Below, piece by piece: positions 19,229-28,967 of a stretch of 64,000 nt of DNA; within the stretch, counting starts at the first letter, position 1, and the number at the start of each line of letters is the position of its first letter. The DNA comes from Rhizobium pisi (GTDB lineage: Bacteria; Pseudomonadota; Alphaproteobacteria; Rhizobiales; Rhizobiaceae). Under the pieces are notes generated by a model. It was not told where the DNA came from, did no database searches, and saw nothing but the letters and a program-made list of their open reading frames with translations. The DNA lies in contig NZ_RJJT01000009.1 of the NCBI RefSeq assembly GCF_003938655.1, positions 124,001 through 188,000 on the forward strand, written 5' to 3'. A program made the position numbers and the translations under genes.

Positions 19229-19564
19229 ATGAGCGGCATTCACGAATTCATCGACAACGAAATCAAGAGCAACGACGTCGTCCTCTTCATGAAGGGCACG
19301 CCGCAGTTTCCGCAGTGCGGTTTCTCCGGGCAGGTCGTGCAGATTCTCGATTACATCGGCGTCGACTACAAGAGCGTTAACGTGCTCGCCGATTCGGAAA
19401 TCCGCCAGGGCATCAAGGATTATTCCAACTGGCCGACGATCCCGCAGCTTTACATAAAAGGCGAATTCGTCGGCGGCTGCGACATCGTCCGGGAAATGTT
19501 CCAGGCCGGTGAGCTGCAGCAGCATCTCCAGGAAAATGGCATCGCCGTACGCGGCGCCGCCTGA
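19229..19564 (+). CDS. grxD: CGFS monothiol glutaredoxin Grx4
   Basis: The product has 111 residues, the length of single-domain CGFS glutaredoxins. The active site PQCGFS has Cys30. The glutathione-binding features [28 protein letters not shown] and the trailing helix are all present. Such proteins bind a [2Fe-2S] cluster as a dimer or with BolA and act in iron-sulfur delivery rather than as dithiol reductants. A bolA gene lies at 12971. The start at 19229 follows AAAGGAT; the in-frame ATG at 19211 would add six unconserved residues. Confidence 0.95.
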   Translation: MSGIHEFIDNEIKSNDVVLFMKGTPQFPQCGFSGQVVQILDYIGVDYKSVNVLADSEIRQGIKDYSNWPTIPQLYIKGEFVGGCDIVREMFQAGELQQHLQENGIAVRGAA

Positions 19565-19659
19565 CCGGTCTCCGGGCGTCCGCTCGGTTTCCAAATCTGT
19601 TTCTTGAGTCCGGGGCGCTGCGGTAAGCAGCGCCTTGGCCTGTTTATGGGAATTTCATT

Positions 19660-20907
19660 GTGACAGATTCATCGCAAGCCGTGTCCGCGGGCCGCCTGCC
19701 CATGGGCAAGCGTGAATTCATCGCGCTTGCCGCCTTCCTGATGGCCATCAATTCGCTGGCGATCGACATCATGCTTCCGGCCCTGCAGCAGATCGGTGCA
19801 AGCCTCGGCGTCGAAAGCGAGAATCACCGCCAGTTCGTCGTTTCCACCTACCTGCTCGGCTTCGGCTGCGCCCAGCTTTTCTATGGACCGCTTTCCGATC
19901 GCTTCGGCCGCCGTACACCGTTGTTGATCGGCCTTGTCATCTATATCGCTTCCGCCATCGGAATCGTTTTCGTTCCATCATTCGCTGGCCTGCTGGTGCT
20001 GCGCTTCATCCAGGGCATCGGTTCGGCCGCCACCCGCGTCATCACCATTTCCATCGTCCGCGATATCTATGGCGGCCGGCAGATGGCGGAAGTCATGTCG
20101 CTCATCATGATGGTCTTCATGATTGTACCGGTGATTGCGCCCGGCACCGGCCAGATCGTCATGTTCTTCGGCAACTGGCACCTGATCTTCCTCTTCATCG
20201 CCACCATGGCGACCGCTATCGCCGTCTGGGCTTACCTGCGCCTGCCGGAAACCCTGCATCCCGCCAATGTCAGGCCCTTCACCGCCCGCTCGATTTTCGG
20301 CGCCTTCAAGCTCGTGCTGACCAATCGCATGGCGCTCTGCTACACCATCGCCAGCACCTTCATCTTCGGCGCGCTGTTTGGCTTCATCAATTCCGCGCAG
20401 CAGGTCTATGTCGGCATCTATGGCCTCGGGATCTATTTCCCCTTTGCCTTTGCCGCCGTTGCGATCTTCATGTCGCTGTCGTCCTTCTTCAACTCGCGCT
20501 TCGTCGGCAAGCTCGGCATGCGCCGCCTATCGCACGGTTCGCTCCTCGGCTTCATCGCCATCAACACCATCTGGCTGATCGTGCAGATGGTGAGCACGGA
20601 GCCGATGCCCTTTGCCCTGTTCATTTCATTCTTCGGCCTTGCCATGTTCCAGTTCGGCTGGATCGGCTCGAACTTCAACTCGCTCGCCATGGAGCCACTC
20701 GGCCACGTCGCCGGCACCGCCTCCTCCGTGCTCGGTTTCATGAGCACGGTCGGCGGCGCCATCATCGGGGCCGGCATCGGCCAGGCCTTCGACGGCACCG
20801 CGCTGCCGATGGTGGCCGGTTATTTTGCCGTGTCGATCGTCGGGCTGATCTTCGTGCTGATCGCCGAGAAGGGCCGGCTCTTCCAACAGCATAACCCTGC
20901 CGTCTGA
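19660..20907 (+). CDS. Bcr/CflA family MFS drug-efflux transporter (copy 1)
   Basis: The product has 415 residues and twelve predicted helices, starting with GTG. It carries the DHA1 12-helix signatures: DIMLPALQQIGASLGV in helix 1, GFGCAQLFYGPLSDRFGRRTPL as motif A, and RFIQGIGSAATRVITISIVRD as motif B. The family exports bicyclomycin, chloramphenicol-like or sulfonamide drugs; the substrate here is not known. A close paralogue follows after 35 bases, so the pair arose by tandem duplication and is probably one transcript. Confidence 0.88.
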   Translation: MTDSSQAVSAGRLPMGKREFIALAAFLMAINSLAIDIMLPALQQIGASLGVESENHRQFVVSTYLLGFGCAQLFYGPLSDRFGRRTPLLIGLVIYIASAIGIVFVPSFAGLLVLRFIQGIGSAATRVITISIVRDIYGGRQMAEVMSLIMMVFMIVPVIAPGTGQIVMFFGNWHLIFLFIATMATAIAVWAYLRLPETLHPANVRPFTARSIFGAFKLVLTNRMALCYTIASTFIFGALFGFINSAQQVYVGIYGLGIYFPFAFAAVAIFMSLSSFFNSRFVGKLGMRRLSHGSLLGFIAINTIWLIVQMVSTEPMPFALFISFFGLAMFQFGWIGSNFNSLAMEPLGHVAGTASSVLGFMSTVGGAIIGAGIGQAFDGTALPMVAGYFAVSIVGLIFVLIAEKGRLFQQHNPAV

Positions 20908-20942
20908 ACGACCGGCCTCATTCGCATACGGGATTTCACCAC

Positions 20943-22223
20943 ATGACGCCGCCGCATAAACCGCACCAGGAAAACCAGGGCTCCCGCCGCATCGGCATGG
21001 GCTTCGGCGAATTCGTCGTCACCATCGCCATCATGACCGCCAGCATCGCCATGGCGATCGACAGCATGCTGCCGGCGCTGCCCAATATCGGCCACTCCCT
21101 CGGCGTCACCAATACCAACGACGCACAGCTCATCATCGGCGTCTTCTTCTTAGGGTTTGGCTTCTCGCAGATCTTCTTCGGCAGCCTTTCGGATACGTTC
21201 GGCCGTCGCAATATCCTGCTTGGCGGCCTCGCCTGCTATGTCCTCGGCATGTTTGCCGCTGCGGCAACCGGCAGCTTCGAAATGCTGCTGGTCATGCGCT
21301 TCGTTCAGGGTGTGGGCGGCGCGGCCGTGCGCATCACCACCATGGCCATCGTGCGCGACTGCTTCGGCGGCCGCGAAATGGCCCGCGTCATGTCCTATGT
21401 CATGATCGTCTTCATGATCGTGCCGATCGTCGCCCCCTCCGTCGGCCAGCTCATCATCATCTACGCCAACTGGCACTGGATCTTCATCCTGCTCGGCATC
21501 GTCGCCTCGATCCTGTTCGTCTGGGCTCTTCTCAGGCTGAAGGAATCGCTGCCGCCGGAAGAGCGCCTGCCACTGTCGGTCAGCTCTGTCATGGATGGTT
21601 TCAAGACCGTGCTCACGAACCGCATCACCTGCGGTTACATGATCGGCCTCACCATGTTCACCGGCGTCATCAGCGCTTATGTGATCTCGGTGCAGCAGGT
21701 CTTCGGCGAGGTCTACGGCCTTGGCGACTGGCTGCCGATCGCTTTTGCTGCGACCGCCGGCGGCATCGCCGTCGCCAACTTCGCCAATGGCTTCTTCGTG
21801 CGCAAGTTCGGCATGCGCCGCATCTCGCACGCCGCCCTCCTGATCTTCACGGCGCTGTCTGCCGTCGGCTTTTTCCATTCGCTGGCCGGCAAGCCGGATT
21901 TTGCCGTCGCCTACGGCATCTTCACCGTTGTATTGATGATGTTCGCCGTGATCGCCACCAATTTCACCGCCATCAGCCTCGAGCCGATGGGCAATCTCGC
22001 CGGTACGGCGACAGCCATCACCGGCTTCGTCTCAACGACCTTCGGCGCCATCCTCGGCGGCCTGGTCGGCCAGATGTTCAACGGCACGGTGCAGCCCCTC
22101 TTTGGCGGCTTCGCGCTCTTCGGTCTGGTGACGATCGCAGCCACTCTCTGGGCGGAAAACGGCAAGCTCTTCACCCATCCCGGCGACAGCCCTCAGCTCG
22201 ATCCGGGTGCGGCCCATTTCTGA
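20943..22223 (+). CDS. Bcr/CflA family MFS drug-efflux transporter (copy 2)
   Basis: The product has 426 residues. The N-terminal cytoplasmic stretch is longer than in copy 1. The same marks appear: DSMLPALPNIGHSLGV, GFGFSQIFFGSLSDTFGRRNIL (motif A) and RFVQGVGGAAVRITTMAIVRD (motif B). The two copies differ throughout, so the duplication is not recent and the substrates may have parted. The frame closes just before the GNAT gene. Confidence 0.88.
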   Translation: MTPPHKPHQENQGSRRIGMGFGEFVVTIAIMTASIAMAIDSMLPALPNIGHSLGVTNTNDAQLIIGVFFLGFGFSQIFFGSLSDTFGRRNILLGGLACYVLGMFAAAATGSFEMLLVMRFVQGVGGAAVRITTMAIVRDCFGGREMARVMSYVMIVFMIVPIVAPSVGQLIIIYANWHWIFILLGIVASILFVWALLRLKESLPPEERLPLSVSSVMDGFKTVLTNRITCGYMIGLTMFTGVISAYVISVQQVFGEVYGLGDWLPIAFAATAGGIAVANFANGFFVRKFGMRRISHAALLIFTALSAVGFFHSLAGKPDFAVAYGIFTVVLMMFAVIATNFTAISLEPMGNLAGTATAITGFVSTTFGAILGGLVGQMFNGTVQPLFGGFALFGLVTIAATLWAENGKLFTHPGDSPQLDPGAAHF

Positions 22224-22257
22224 AGCAGGCCCGCTGGGCCGGTTCAAGGCATTCCCG

Positions 22258-22731
22258 ATGGACGAGCGAATTCTGATCAGGCCTTATGCACCGAGCGACG
22301 CGGCTGCGACGATCGAAATTTTCCTGCGCGCCATTCGCGAGGTTTCCTCGAAAGACTATTTGCCGGCTCAGATAGAGGCTTGGGCGCAAGTCGAAGATCG
22401 CAGTTTGTGGGCGGCGCGCAGGATAAGCAGGCCAGCCTGGATCGCTGAAATTGAAGGAAAGCCCGCAGGCTTTTCAGACCTGACCAGCGACGGATGCCTG
22501 GACATGATGTTCGTCCACCCTGAATTCCAGGGGCTTGGAATTGCAAGCGGTCTGCTGAGCCGGGTCGAGGAGGAAGCCTTGAAGCTGGGATTCAGCCGAA
22601 TTTATACGGAGGCCAGCCGAACCGCCCGTCCGTTTTTCGAGCGCAGAGGGTTTCGCCTGATCACGAAGCAAATCGTCGAGAAGCGTGGTCAAAGCCTGGA
22701 AAACTTCCTTATGGAAAAGCTCTACGGCTGA
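22258..22731 (+). CDS. GNAT family N-acetyltransferase
   Basis: The product has 157 residues. It begins ILIRPYAPSDAAATIEIF, the beta1-alpha1 of a GNAT fold, and has the acetyl-CoA site FVHPEFQGLGIASGLLSRVEEEA (the Q-x-x-G-x-A type loop) and the closing YTEASRTARPFFERRGFRLI. The acceptor substrate is unknown. The start at 22258 matches the usual family N-terminus; an ATG at 22207 would overlap the MFS gene. Base composition is lower in G+C than in its neighbours. A strong hairpin terminator follows. Confidence 0.82.
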   Translation: MDERILIRPYAPSDAAATIEIFLRAIREVSSKDYLPAQIEAWAQVEDRSLWAARRISRPAWIAEIEGKPAGFSDLTSDGCLDMMFVHPEFQGLGIASGLLSRVEEEALKLGFSRIYTEASRTARPFFERRGFRLITKQIVEKRGQSLENFLMEKLYG

Positions 22732-22787
22732 TACGCGGGGCGGGAGAACAAGGCCCGCTTCCTGGCTGAAAAGATTACTCCCACAGG

Positions 22788-22824
22788 AACCGGCCGCAAA
22801 TTCGAATTTTGCGGCCGGTTTTCA
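22788..22824 (+). terminator. Rho-independent terminator after the GNAT gene
   Basis: A 13-bp perfect stem AACCGGCCGCAAA / TTTGCGGCCGGTT (22788-22800 and 22808-22820) is followed by TTTTCA. It lies between convergent genes and may stop transcription from both sides. Confidence 0.85.
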
Positions 22825-22829
22825 TGCCT

Positions 22830-23654
22830 TCAGACCGTGAAAACCTCGCGCCGAAGCACCTCCCACGAAGCCTTGTCTGGTGTAATCAGCAGCCCGCCGT
22901 CGAGATGGTGCGGCAGGTAGGGCGAGCCGTCGAAACGGGCTGCATAAGCACCCGCCTCCTGCGAGATCAGCGTGCCGGCAAGGTGATCCCAGGGCATCAG
23001 CTTGTTGTACATGAGGTAATGCACATGCCCGCCGGCAAAGGTCCGGTATTCGTGGGCCGCGCAGCGATAGTTGGTCAGGAATCGCACCTTGGCAAGATTG
23101 CCGAGGATCACGGCGCGCTTTTCCTGTGGCAGGTAACCGGTGGAGGCCATGCCGACCATCTGGTCGAGCGCAACCGGCGCGGCGGTGTGCAGCCGCTCCG
23201 CTTCGCCGTCCGGCCGCTGCAGCCAGGCGCCGCCGCCCTTTTCGGCCATGACCCAGTCGTCGCCCATTGGATCGTAGATGATGCCGGCGACGGTCTCACC
23301 CTTTGACACGACCGAGGCCATGACGCCGAAGGCCGGAATGCCGGAGGCGAAGTTAAACGTGCCATCGACCGGATCGACGACGACGGCAAGATCCGCGCCG
23401 TCGAGCTTGTGGAGCAGAGCGGGATCTGACGAAACCGACTCCTCACCGATGAAGAGTGCTTCCGGCCAGAGGCGCGCGGCCTCTGCCTTCAGCATTCTTT
23501 CGGCCTGTTCATCGGCTTCCGTCACCAGGTCGGTCGCCTCCGTCTTGGCGCGGACATCACGGCTGCCCAACCTGCGAAAGCGCGGCAGGATCTCGGCTTT
23601 CGCTGCCTGCCGCAGAAGATCGGCAAGGGTCATTGTGTCTATGGCAGTCGTCAT
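22830..23654 (-). CDS. Inositol-monophosphatase family phosphatase (copy A)
   Basis: The product has 274 residues. The metal-binding motifs of the IMPase superfamily are present: FIGEES, VVDPVDGTFNFASG and the PWDHLAGTLISQEAG site. The enzyme is a magnesium-dependent phosphatase. Members act on inositol phosphates, histidinol phosphate (HisN) or 3'-phosphoadenosine phosphates, and I cannot choose by eye. GAGGAA precedes the ATG at 23654. A paralogue starts upstream, with only 21 bases between the two genes, so they are cotranscribed. Confidence 0.88.
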   Translation of the reverse strand: MTTAIDTMTLADLLRQAAKAEILPRFRRLGSRDVRAKTEATDLVTEADEQAERMLKAEAARLWPEALFIGEESVSSDPALLHKLDGADLAVVVDPVDGTFNFASGIPAFGVMASVVSKGETVAGIIYDPMGDDWVMAEKGGGAWLQRPDGEAERLHTAAPVALDQMVGMASTGYLPQEKRAVILGNLAKVRFLTNYRCAAHEYRTFAGGHVHYLMYNKLMPWDHLAGTLISQEAGAYAARFDGSPYLPHHLDGGLLITPDKASWEVLRREVFTV

Positions 23655-23675
23655 GGCAAATTCCTCTTCGGTTTA

Positions 23676-24503
23676 TCAGTGGCCGATGATTTCCCTGCGG
23701 ATCGTCTGCCAGCTTTCCCTATCCGGCGCCGAGATGATGCCACCGGAAATCTCTCCCGGCCTGTAGGGCGTTCCGTCGAACTTCGCCGTATGGCCGCCGG
23801 CCTCCTGATGCGCAAGCACGCCGGCCAGATGGTCCCATGGCATCAGCTTCGAATGCCCAATGAAATGCAGCTTGCCGGAGGCAACCATCCAGTATTCGTA
23901 GGCCGAGCAGTTGAAAGCAAAGGTCATGCGGGCCTTTGCCATGTTGGCGCAGGTGCGTGAACGGTCCGGCTCGTCCATATGACCCCACGACATGCCGCCG
24001 ACCATTTGGTTCAGTGCCGCGGGTTCCGCCACCTTCAGCTTGCTCGACTGCCCGTCTTGCCGCGTCAGGAAGGCTCCTGCCCCTTTGATCGCCGTCACCG
24101 TGTCGCCAAGAACGGGATCGTGAATGATGCCGGCGACGGTCTCGCCCCTGACGGTCACCGCAAGCATCGTTCCGAAAACGGGAAGCCCGGCGGCGAAATT
24201 GAACGTCCCGTCGACAGGGTCGATGACGAAGGCAAGCTCGGCATCGGCAAGTGCGGGCACCACCGACTTGTCGGCGTCATAGGCCTCCTCGCCGACGATG
24301 AGTGCTGCGGGAAAGCGCTCCTTCAGTGCGGCTGTGATCCTGTGTTCGGCAAGCAGATCGGCTTGCGTCACCAGATCGGTGGCCGAGGTCTTTTCCGAGA
24401 CGTCGGCAGCGCCGAGATTGCGGAAACGCGGCATGATCTCGGCTTGCGCCGCTTGCCTGACGCACTCGCCGAGGAAAAGAATATCCGTGTCTGAAATAGT
24501 CAT
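23676..24503 (-). CDS. Inositol-monophosphatase family phosphatase (copy B)
   Basis: The product has 275 residues from MTISDTDIL. It shows LIVGEEAYD, VIDPVDGTFNFAAG and PWDHLAGVLAHQEAGG, the same active-site set as copy A, with roughly half the other residues also shared. AAGGA lies about 10 bases before the ATG at 24503; a reading from 24539 is less likely. The gene is 45 bases after ttcA on the same strand. The tandem pair may divide two phosphatase tasks. Confidence 0.86.
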   Translation of the reverse strand: MTISDTDILFLGECVRQAAQAEIMPRFRNLGAADVSEKTSATDLVTQADLLAEHRITAALKERFPAALIVGEEAYDADKSVVPALADAELAFVIDPVDGTFNFAAGLPVFGTMLAVTVRGETVAGIIHDPVLGDTVTAIKGAGAFLTRQDGQSSKLKVAEPAALNQMVGGMSWGHMDEPDRSRTCANMAKARMTFAFNCSAYEYWMVASGKLHFIGHSKLMPWDHLAGVLAHQEAGGHTAKFDGTPYRPGEISGGIISAPDRESWQTIRREIIGH

Positions 24504-24548
24504 GCGAAATCTGTCCTTCATGCAATGGGCAGCCTGCATAGCCCGCCC

Positions 24549-25421
24549 TCATGAAGGATCGGTGACGCCAAGGCTGGAAAAGTCGAAGAGTTTCGGGTCA
24601 AGCAGGTGCGACGGGTTCACATGCGAAAGCGCCCGCAGCATCGTGTCCTTGCGGCCGGGCATGCGCCGCTCAATATCGGCGAGCATGTCCTTCATCGCAT
24701 TGCGCTGCAACCCGTCCTGAGAGCCGCAGAGGTCGCAGGGGATGATCGGAAACTGCATGGCGGCGGCAAACTTGGCGAGATCGTCTTCGGCGGCATAGGC
24801 AAGCGGCCGGAGCACCATCAGGTCGCCCTCGTCGTTCAGAAGTTTCGCCGGCATGGAGGCAAGCCGTCCGCCGTGGAAGAAATTCATGAAGAAGGTTTCG
24901 AGAATGTCCTCACGGTGGTGGCCGAGCACCAGCGCATCGCAGCCCTCTTCCCGCGCGACGCGGTAGAGATTGCCGCGCCGCAGCCGCGAACAGAGCGAGC
25001 AATAGGTGGCGCCTTCCGGCACCTTCTCCTTCACGATCGAATAGGTATCCCGATATTCGATCCGATGCCGCACACCGATTTTGGTCAGATACTCCGGCAG
25101 CACATGCTTCGGAAAGTTCGGCTGCCCCTGGTCGAGATTGCAGGCCACGAGCTCGACCGGCAGCAGGCCGCGCCATTGCAGATCGAGCAGCAGCGCCAGC
25201 AGCCCGTAGGAATCCTTGCCACCGGAAAGGCCGACCAGCCAGCGCTTCTGCCCCTTCAACATGTCGAAATCGTCGAAGGCCTGGCGCACCTGCCGCAGCA
25301 GCCGCTTGCGCAGCTTGTTGAAGGAGACGGAACGCGGTGCATCGGCAAACAGCGCATGGCCGATGCCGCTGTCGGCTTCGCCGCTTTCCAGGTCATCGGC
25401 GATATCGGCTGCGATATTCAT
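24549..25421 (-). CDS. ttcA: tRNA 2-thiocytidine(32) synthetase TtcA
   Basis: The product has 290 residues. The PP-loop ATP site is [14 protein letters not shown]. The Fe-S cysteine pair is [10 protein letters not shown], and a further CDLCGSQ lies downstream, as in TtcA. The enzyme uses a [4Fe-4S] cluster to put sulfur on cytidine 32 of certain tRNAs. AGGA precedes the ATG. It heads a unit with the two IMPase-like genes and follows glsA by 60 bases. Confidence 0.93.
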   Translation of the reverse strand: MNIAADIADDLESGEADSGIGHALFADAPRSVSFNKLRKRLLRQVRQAFDDFDMLKGQKRWLVGLSGGKDSYGLLALLLDLQWRGLLPVELVACNLDQGQPNFPKHVLPEYLTKIGVRHRIEYRDTYSIVKEKVPEGATYCSLCSRLRRGNLYRVAREEGCDALVLGHHREDILETFFMNFFHGGRLASMPAKLLNDEGDLMVLRPLAYAAEDDLAKFAAAMQFPIIPCDLCGSQDGLQRNAMKDMLADIERRMPGRKDTMLRALSHVNPSHLLDPKLFDFSSLGVTDPS

Positions 25422-25481
25422 TGCTTCGTCCTATCGAAGATTCATGCTTGCCTTAGCAGAAAGCCCTTCGCCAACACAGTC

Positions 25482-26411
25482 TCAATCGCCGAAAACCGAC
25501 CAGCCGGTGCGCGCCGCCAGCATCTCCAGCGCCACCGCGCCGAGCTGCGAATTGCCGACCTTGTTCAGCCCCGGCGACCACACCGCGATCGAGGCGATGC
25601 CGGGCGCAACCGCGAAGATGCCGCCGCCGACGCCGCTCTTGCCGGGCAGGCCGACATGATAGGCGAAATCGCCGGAGCCGTCGTAATGGCCGCAGGTCAG
25701 CATCAGCGCGTTGATGCGCCGCGCCCGCTTGGGCGAGACCACCGAATGGCCGGTCATCGGATTGCTGCCGCGCGCCGCCAGGAACAGCCCGGCACGCGCC
25801 AGCTGCTCACAACTCATCGACAGCGCGCATTGATGGAAATAGACGCCGAGCACGTGATCGACGGGATGATCGAGATTGCGGTAGGCGCGCATGAAATTGG
25901 CGAGCGCGACATTGCGATATCCCGTCTGCGTTTCCGAGCGTGCCACCTTGTCGTCGATGGTGATCGATTCGTCATCGGCGAGATAACGCACGAAGCGCAG
26001 CAATTCGCCGATCGCCTCGCGCGGTGCATGGCCGGCCATGACGACGTCGCTGACGGCGATCGCGCCGGCATTGATGAAGGGATTGCGCGGAATGCCGCTC
26101 TCGTGCTCGAGCTGGACGATCGAGTTGAAAGCCGATCCGGACGGTTCGCGCCCGACACGCTTCCATAAGCCTTCGCCGACTTTGCCGAGCGCCAGCGTCA
26201 GCATGAAGACCTTGGATATGCTCTGGATCGAAAAGGCGATGCCGGCATCGCCGACACGGTAGACCTTGCCGTCGACGGTCACGATCGCCATACCGAACTG
26301 CCGCGGATCGACCTTGGCGAGCTCGGGAATATAGTCGGCCACCTTACCCTCGCCGATCCGCGGCAGGATATCGGTGTAGATGCTATCGAGGGTCGCCTGC
26401 AAATCCGCCAT
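25482..26411 (-). CDS. glsA: Glutaminase A
   Basis: The product has 309 residues, the GlsA norm. The serine-beta-lactamase-like fold is marked by [16 protein letters not shown] with the catalytic Ser-x-x-Lys, by [15 protein letters not shown], and by the C-terminal [19 protein letters not shown]. It hydrolyses glutamine to glutamate and ammonia in the cytoplasm. It is separated from rpsD upstream by the rpsD terminator. Confidence 0.95.
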   Translation of the reverse strand: MADLQATLDSIYTDILPRIGEGKVADYIPELAKVDPRQFGMAIVTVDGKVYRVGDAGIAFSIQSISKVFMLTLALGKVGEGLWKRVGREPSGSAFNSIVQLEHESGIPRNPFINAGAIAVSDVVMAGHAPREAIGELLRFVRYLADDESITIDDKVARSETQTGYRNVALANFMRAYRNLDHPVDHVLGVYFHQCALSMSCEQLARAGLFLAARGSNPMTGHSVVSPKRARRINALMLTCGHYDGSGDFAYHVGLPGKSGVGGGIFAVAPGIASIAVWSPGLNKVGNSQLGAVALEMLAARTGWSVFGD

Positions 26412-26428
26412 CGCTTCTCTCCAGATAA

Positions 26429-26457
26429 CAAAAAAGCCGCCCGAAAGAGCGGCTTTT
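26429..26457 (-). terminator. Rho-independent terminator of rpsD
   Basis: On the minus strand the stem AAAAGCCGC/GCGGCTTTTT with a short loop lies 27 bases after the rpsD stop and ends in a T-run. Confidence 0.85.
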
Positions 26458-26483
26458 CCATAAGCGAAAACGCCTGGTTCTTC

Positions 26484-27101
26484 TTAACGCGAATAGAATT
26501 CGACGACCAGATGCGGTTCCATGACGACCGGGAACGGAACGTCGCTGAGCGTCGGAACGCGACCGAAAGTGGCGACCATCTTGTTGTGATCGACTTCGAT
26601 GTAATCAGGAACGTCGCGCTCGGCGAGGCTGACGGCTTCCAGAACGGTCACGAGCTGCTTCGACTTCTCGCGAACTTCGATGACGTCGCCGGCCTTGCAG
26701 CGGTAGGAACCGATGTTGACGCGCACGCCATTGACGGTCACGTGGCCATGGTTGACGAACTGACGGGCAGCAAAGACCGTCGGAACGAACTTGGCACGAT
26801 AGACGATCGCGTCGAGACGCGATTCCAGCAGGCCGATCAGGTTTTCAGACGTGTCGCCCTTGCGGCGGTCGGCTTCGGCGAAGATCGCGCGGAACTGCTT
26901 TTCGCGCAGGTCACCGTAGTAGCCCTTGAGCTTCTGCTTCGCGCGTAGCTGCACACCGAAGTCCGAAAGCTTGCCCTTGCGGCGCTGGCCGTGCTGGCCC
27001 GGGCCGTATTCGCGGCGGTTCACCGGGGACTTCGGACGGCCCCAGATGTTTTCGCCCATACGGCGGTCAATTTTGTACTTGGACGATTCGCGCTTGCTCA
27101 T
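26484..27101 (-). CDS. rpsD: 30S ribosomal protein S4
   Basis: The product has 205 residues. The N-terminus [20 protein letters not shown] is that of alphaproteobacterial S4. The S4 RNA-binding domain ([31 protein letters not shown]) is complete. S4 binds 16S rRNA early in 30S assembly. The usual zinc cysteines of some S4 proteins are absent, as is normal in this class. AAAGGAAA sits before the ATG at 27101; an extended reading to 27158 is rejected. Confidence 0.98.
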   Translation of the reverse strand: MSKRESSKYKIDRRMGENIWGRPKSPVNRREYGPGQHGQRRKGKLSDFGVQLRAKQKLKGYYGDLREKQFRAIFAEADRRKGDTSENLIGLLESRLDAIVYRAKFVPTVFAARQFVNHGHVTVNGVRVNIGSYRCKAGDVIEVREKSKQLVTVLEAVSLAERDVPDYIEVDHNKMVATFGRVPTLSDVPFPVVMEPHLVVEFYSR

Positions 27102-27325
27102 CGCATTTCCTTTCAAAGGTTTATGACGGTCTGTTGCCAAACCGCACGAAGGAAACACGCCCTCCTCTGATCTCTGCCGAGATCTGACAGGATGTTCCGG
27201 TTAGCGAACAGGAACGATCCACGGGACATGTCAAATGAAACACCGGACATTGCTGCCCGGTGCTTGGCGCGGTCTTTAGAGCTCCGTCATGAAAATGTCA
27301 ACAGCGGCAAAACTCGAAAGAGCTA

Positions 27326-28837
27326 CTATTCCGCCGCCAGCGGCTGATCGCCCGTATCTGGCGCGTTGGCGTCGCCCGGCGCCGTCTGGCAATTCATGTC
27401 CGGGAACGCCACGATGCGCTTACCGGAAAAATCCGTGTGCACGACGACGATCCCCTGCTCCTCGAAATAGCCGAGCAGACGGCGGGCGCGGCGAGCGGAA
27501 TGGGTGCCGTAGGCGCGGGCGATGCGGGCATCCGACGGGCACACCTCACTGCAGACGGCCGCCTTGGCGAGCATCAGGAACACGCCTTGCAGATCGTCGG
27601 TGACACCAGATGACAACGATAGCGCCGTTGTCCAGGCTTCCGTTCCGGCCGTTTCCGCATCGACACCCGAGCGTGAGACCGCCACGCGCCGACGGAAATC
27701 CGGCAGCGCTATCGGCGGTCCCGGTACGCGGCGCATGCGCAATCGCACGAGAAAATCCTGGTAGAGCACCGAATCGGTGCGGAAGCCCGAGGTGGGATCC
27801 TCGAGTATCTCGGCGAGTACGCCGGCGAGGCGCTCCTCCCGTTCCTCGGCGGAGACTTCCATCTGGTTCGCACGCGCTTCGGCTGGTGCCGCGGATGCGG
27901 CCGGCGTCGAGCGCGAGAGTTCGGCAAGAATATCCGTCGTCGGTCGCGGCGCCGGCTGCGTGCGACGCACCAGCGGGCGCTGGAACTCTTCCGGATCAGG
28001 CGTGAAAATCAGGTCCTCGACATCCTGTGGCGCGTCCGGCAGCGGCATCAGCTTCGGGCTGGAGGAGCGTGCCGAGGTCTCCACCGCGCCGATCTGGATC
28101 GGCAGCGGCCGGCGCGATAAGGCAGGCCCGAGGGCGACGAAATTGCCGCGCTTCAGGTCGCGGAACATTTCGGCCTGCCGCCGGTCCATGCCGAGCAGGT
28201 CGGCGGCGCGCGCCATATCGATATCGAGGAAAGTGCGGCCCATCAGGAAGTTCGAGGCCTCGGCGGCAACGTTCTTGGCAAGCTTGGCAAGCCGCTGTGT
28301 CGCGATCACCCCGGCAAGCCCGCGCTTACGGCCGCGGCACATCAGATTGGTCATCGCGCCGAGCGACATCTTGCGCGCATCTTCCGAGACATCGCCCCCC
28401 ACGGATGGCGCAAACATCTGCGCTTCGTCGACGACGACGAGGACCGGATACCAGTATTCGCGGTCGGCATCGAACATGCCGTTGAGAAAAGCAGCGGCGG
28501 CGCGCATCTGCTGCTCGATGTCGAGACCTTCGAGCGTCAGCACGCAGGAAACGCGATGCTGGCGGATACGGTTGGCAATGCCCGCCAACTCCGCCTCGGT
28601 CCGCTCGCCATCGACGACGACGTGGCCGAACCTGTCGCTGAGGGTGACGAAATCACCCTCGGGATCGATGATGACCTGCTGCACCCATTGCGCCGACTGT
28701 TCGAGCAAGCGGCGCAAGAGATGCGATTTGCCCGATCCGGAATTGCCCTGCACGAGCAGACGGGTCGCCAGCAGCTCTTCGATATCGAGCGTCGCCGGGC
28801 TGCCGGACGCCAATCCCATATCGATGCCAACCTGCAA
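27326..28837 (-). CDS. HerA/FtsK-like ATPase with C-terminal winged helix
   Basis: The product has 503 residues and begins with TTG behind GAGGA. Walker A GNSGSGKS is at 31-38 and Walker B VLVVVDEAQMF near 130-140, followed by GRKRGLAGVIATQRLAKL with a probable arginine finger. This is the HerA/VirB4 branch (DUF87-like). A Pro/Ser-rich linker joins it to a C-terminal region (VFLMLAKAAVCSEVCPSDARIARAYG...) that reads as a winged helix. HerA usually works with the nuclease NurA, but no nuclease gene is near. Its DNA role is inference. Confidence 0.75.
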   Translation of the reverse strand: MQVGIDMGLASGSPATLDIEELLATRLLVQGNSGSGKSHLLRRLLEQSAQWVQQVIIDPEGDFVTLSDRFGHVVVDGERTEAELAGIANRIRQHRVSCVLTLEGLDIEQQMRAAAAFLNGMFDADREYWYPVLVVVDEAQMFAPSVGGDVSEDARKMSLGAMTNLMCRGRKRGLAGVIATQRLAKLAKNVAAEASNFLMGRTFLDIDMARAADLLGMDRRQAEMFRDLKRGNFVALGPALSRRPLPIQIGAVETSARSSSPKLMPLPDAPQDVEDLIFTPDPEEFQRPLVRRTQPAPRPTTDILAELSRSTPAASAAPAEARANQMEVSAEEREERLAGVLAEILEDPTSGFRTDSVLYQDFLVRLRMRRVPGPPIALPDFRRRVAVSRSGVDAETAGTEAWTTALSLSSGVTDDLQGVFLMLAKAAVCSEVCPSDARIARAYGTHSARRARRLLGYFEEQGIVVVHTDFSGKRIVAFPDMNCQTAPGDANAPDTGDQPLAAE

Positions 28838-28967
28838 TGCTGATCCTCGCGGCGAAGAGACTCACATGAACGAAGCGCCATTCTTCCGAAACGGCAGCGC
28901 CCCGTCTATCAAAGAATGCGCTATCTTTCAGGACCGAATTTCACCAACCCACAGGACAATTCCGCGC

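Noticed and set aside
24606-26168. A 520-codon plus-strand frame opposite ttcA and glsA
   Set aside because: It crosses two well-defined minus-strand genes and their spacer, and resembles no protein.
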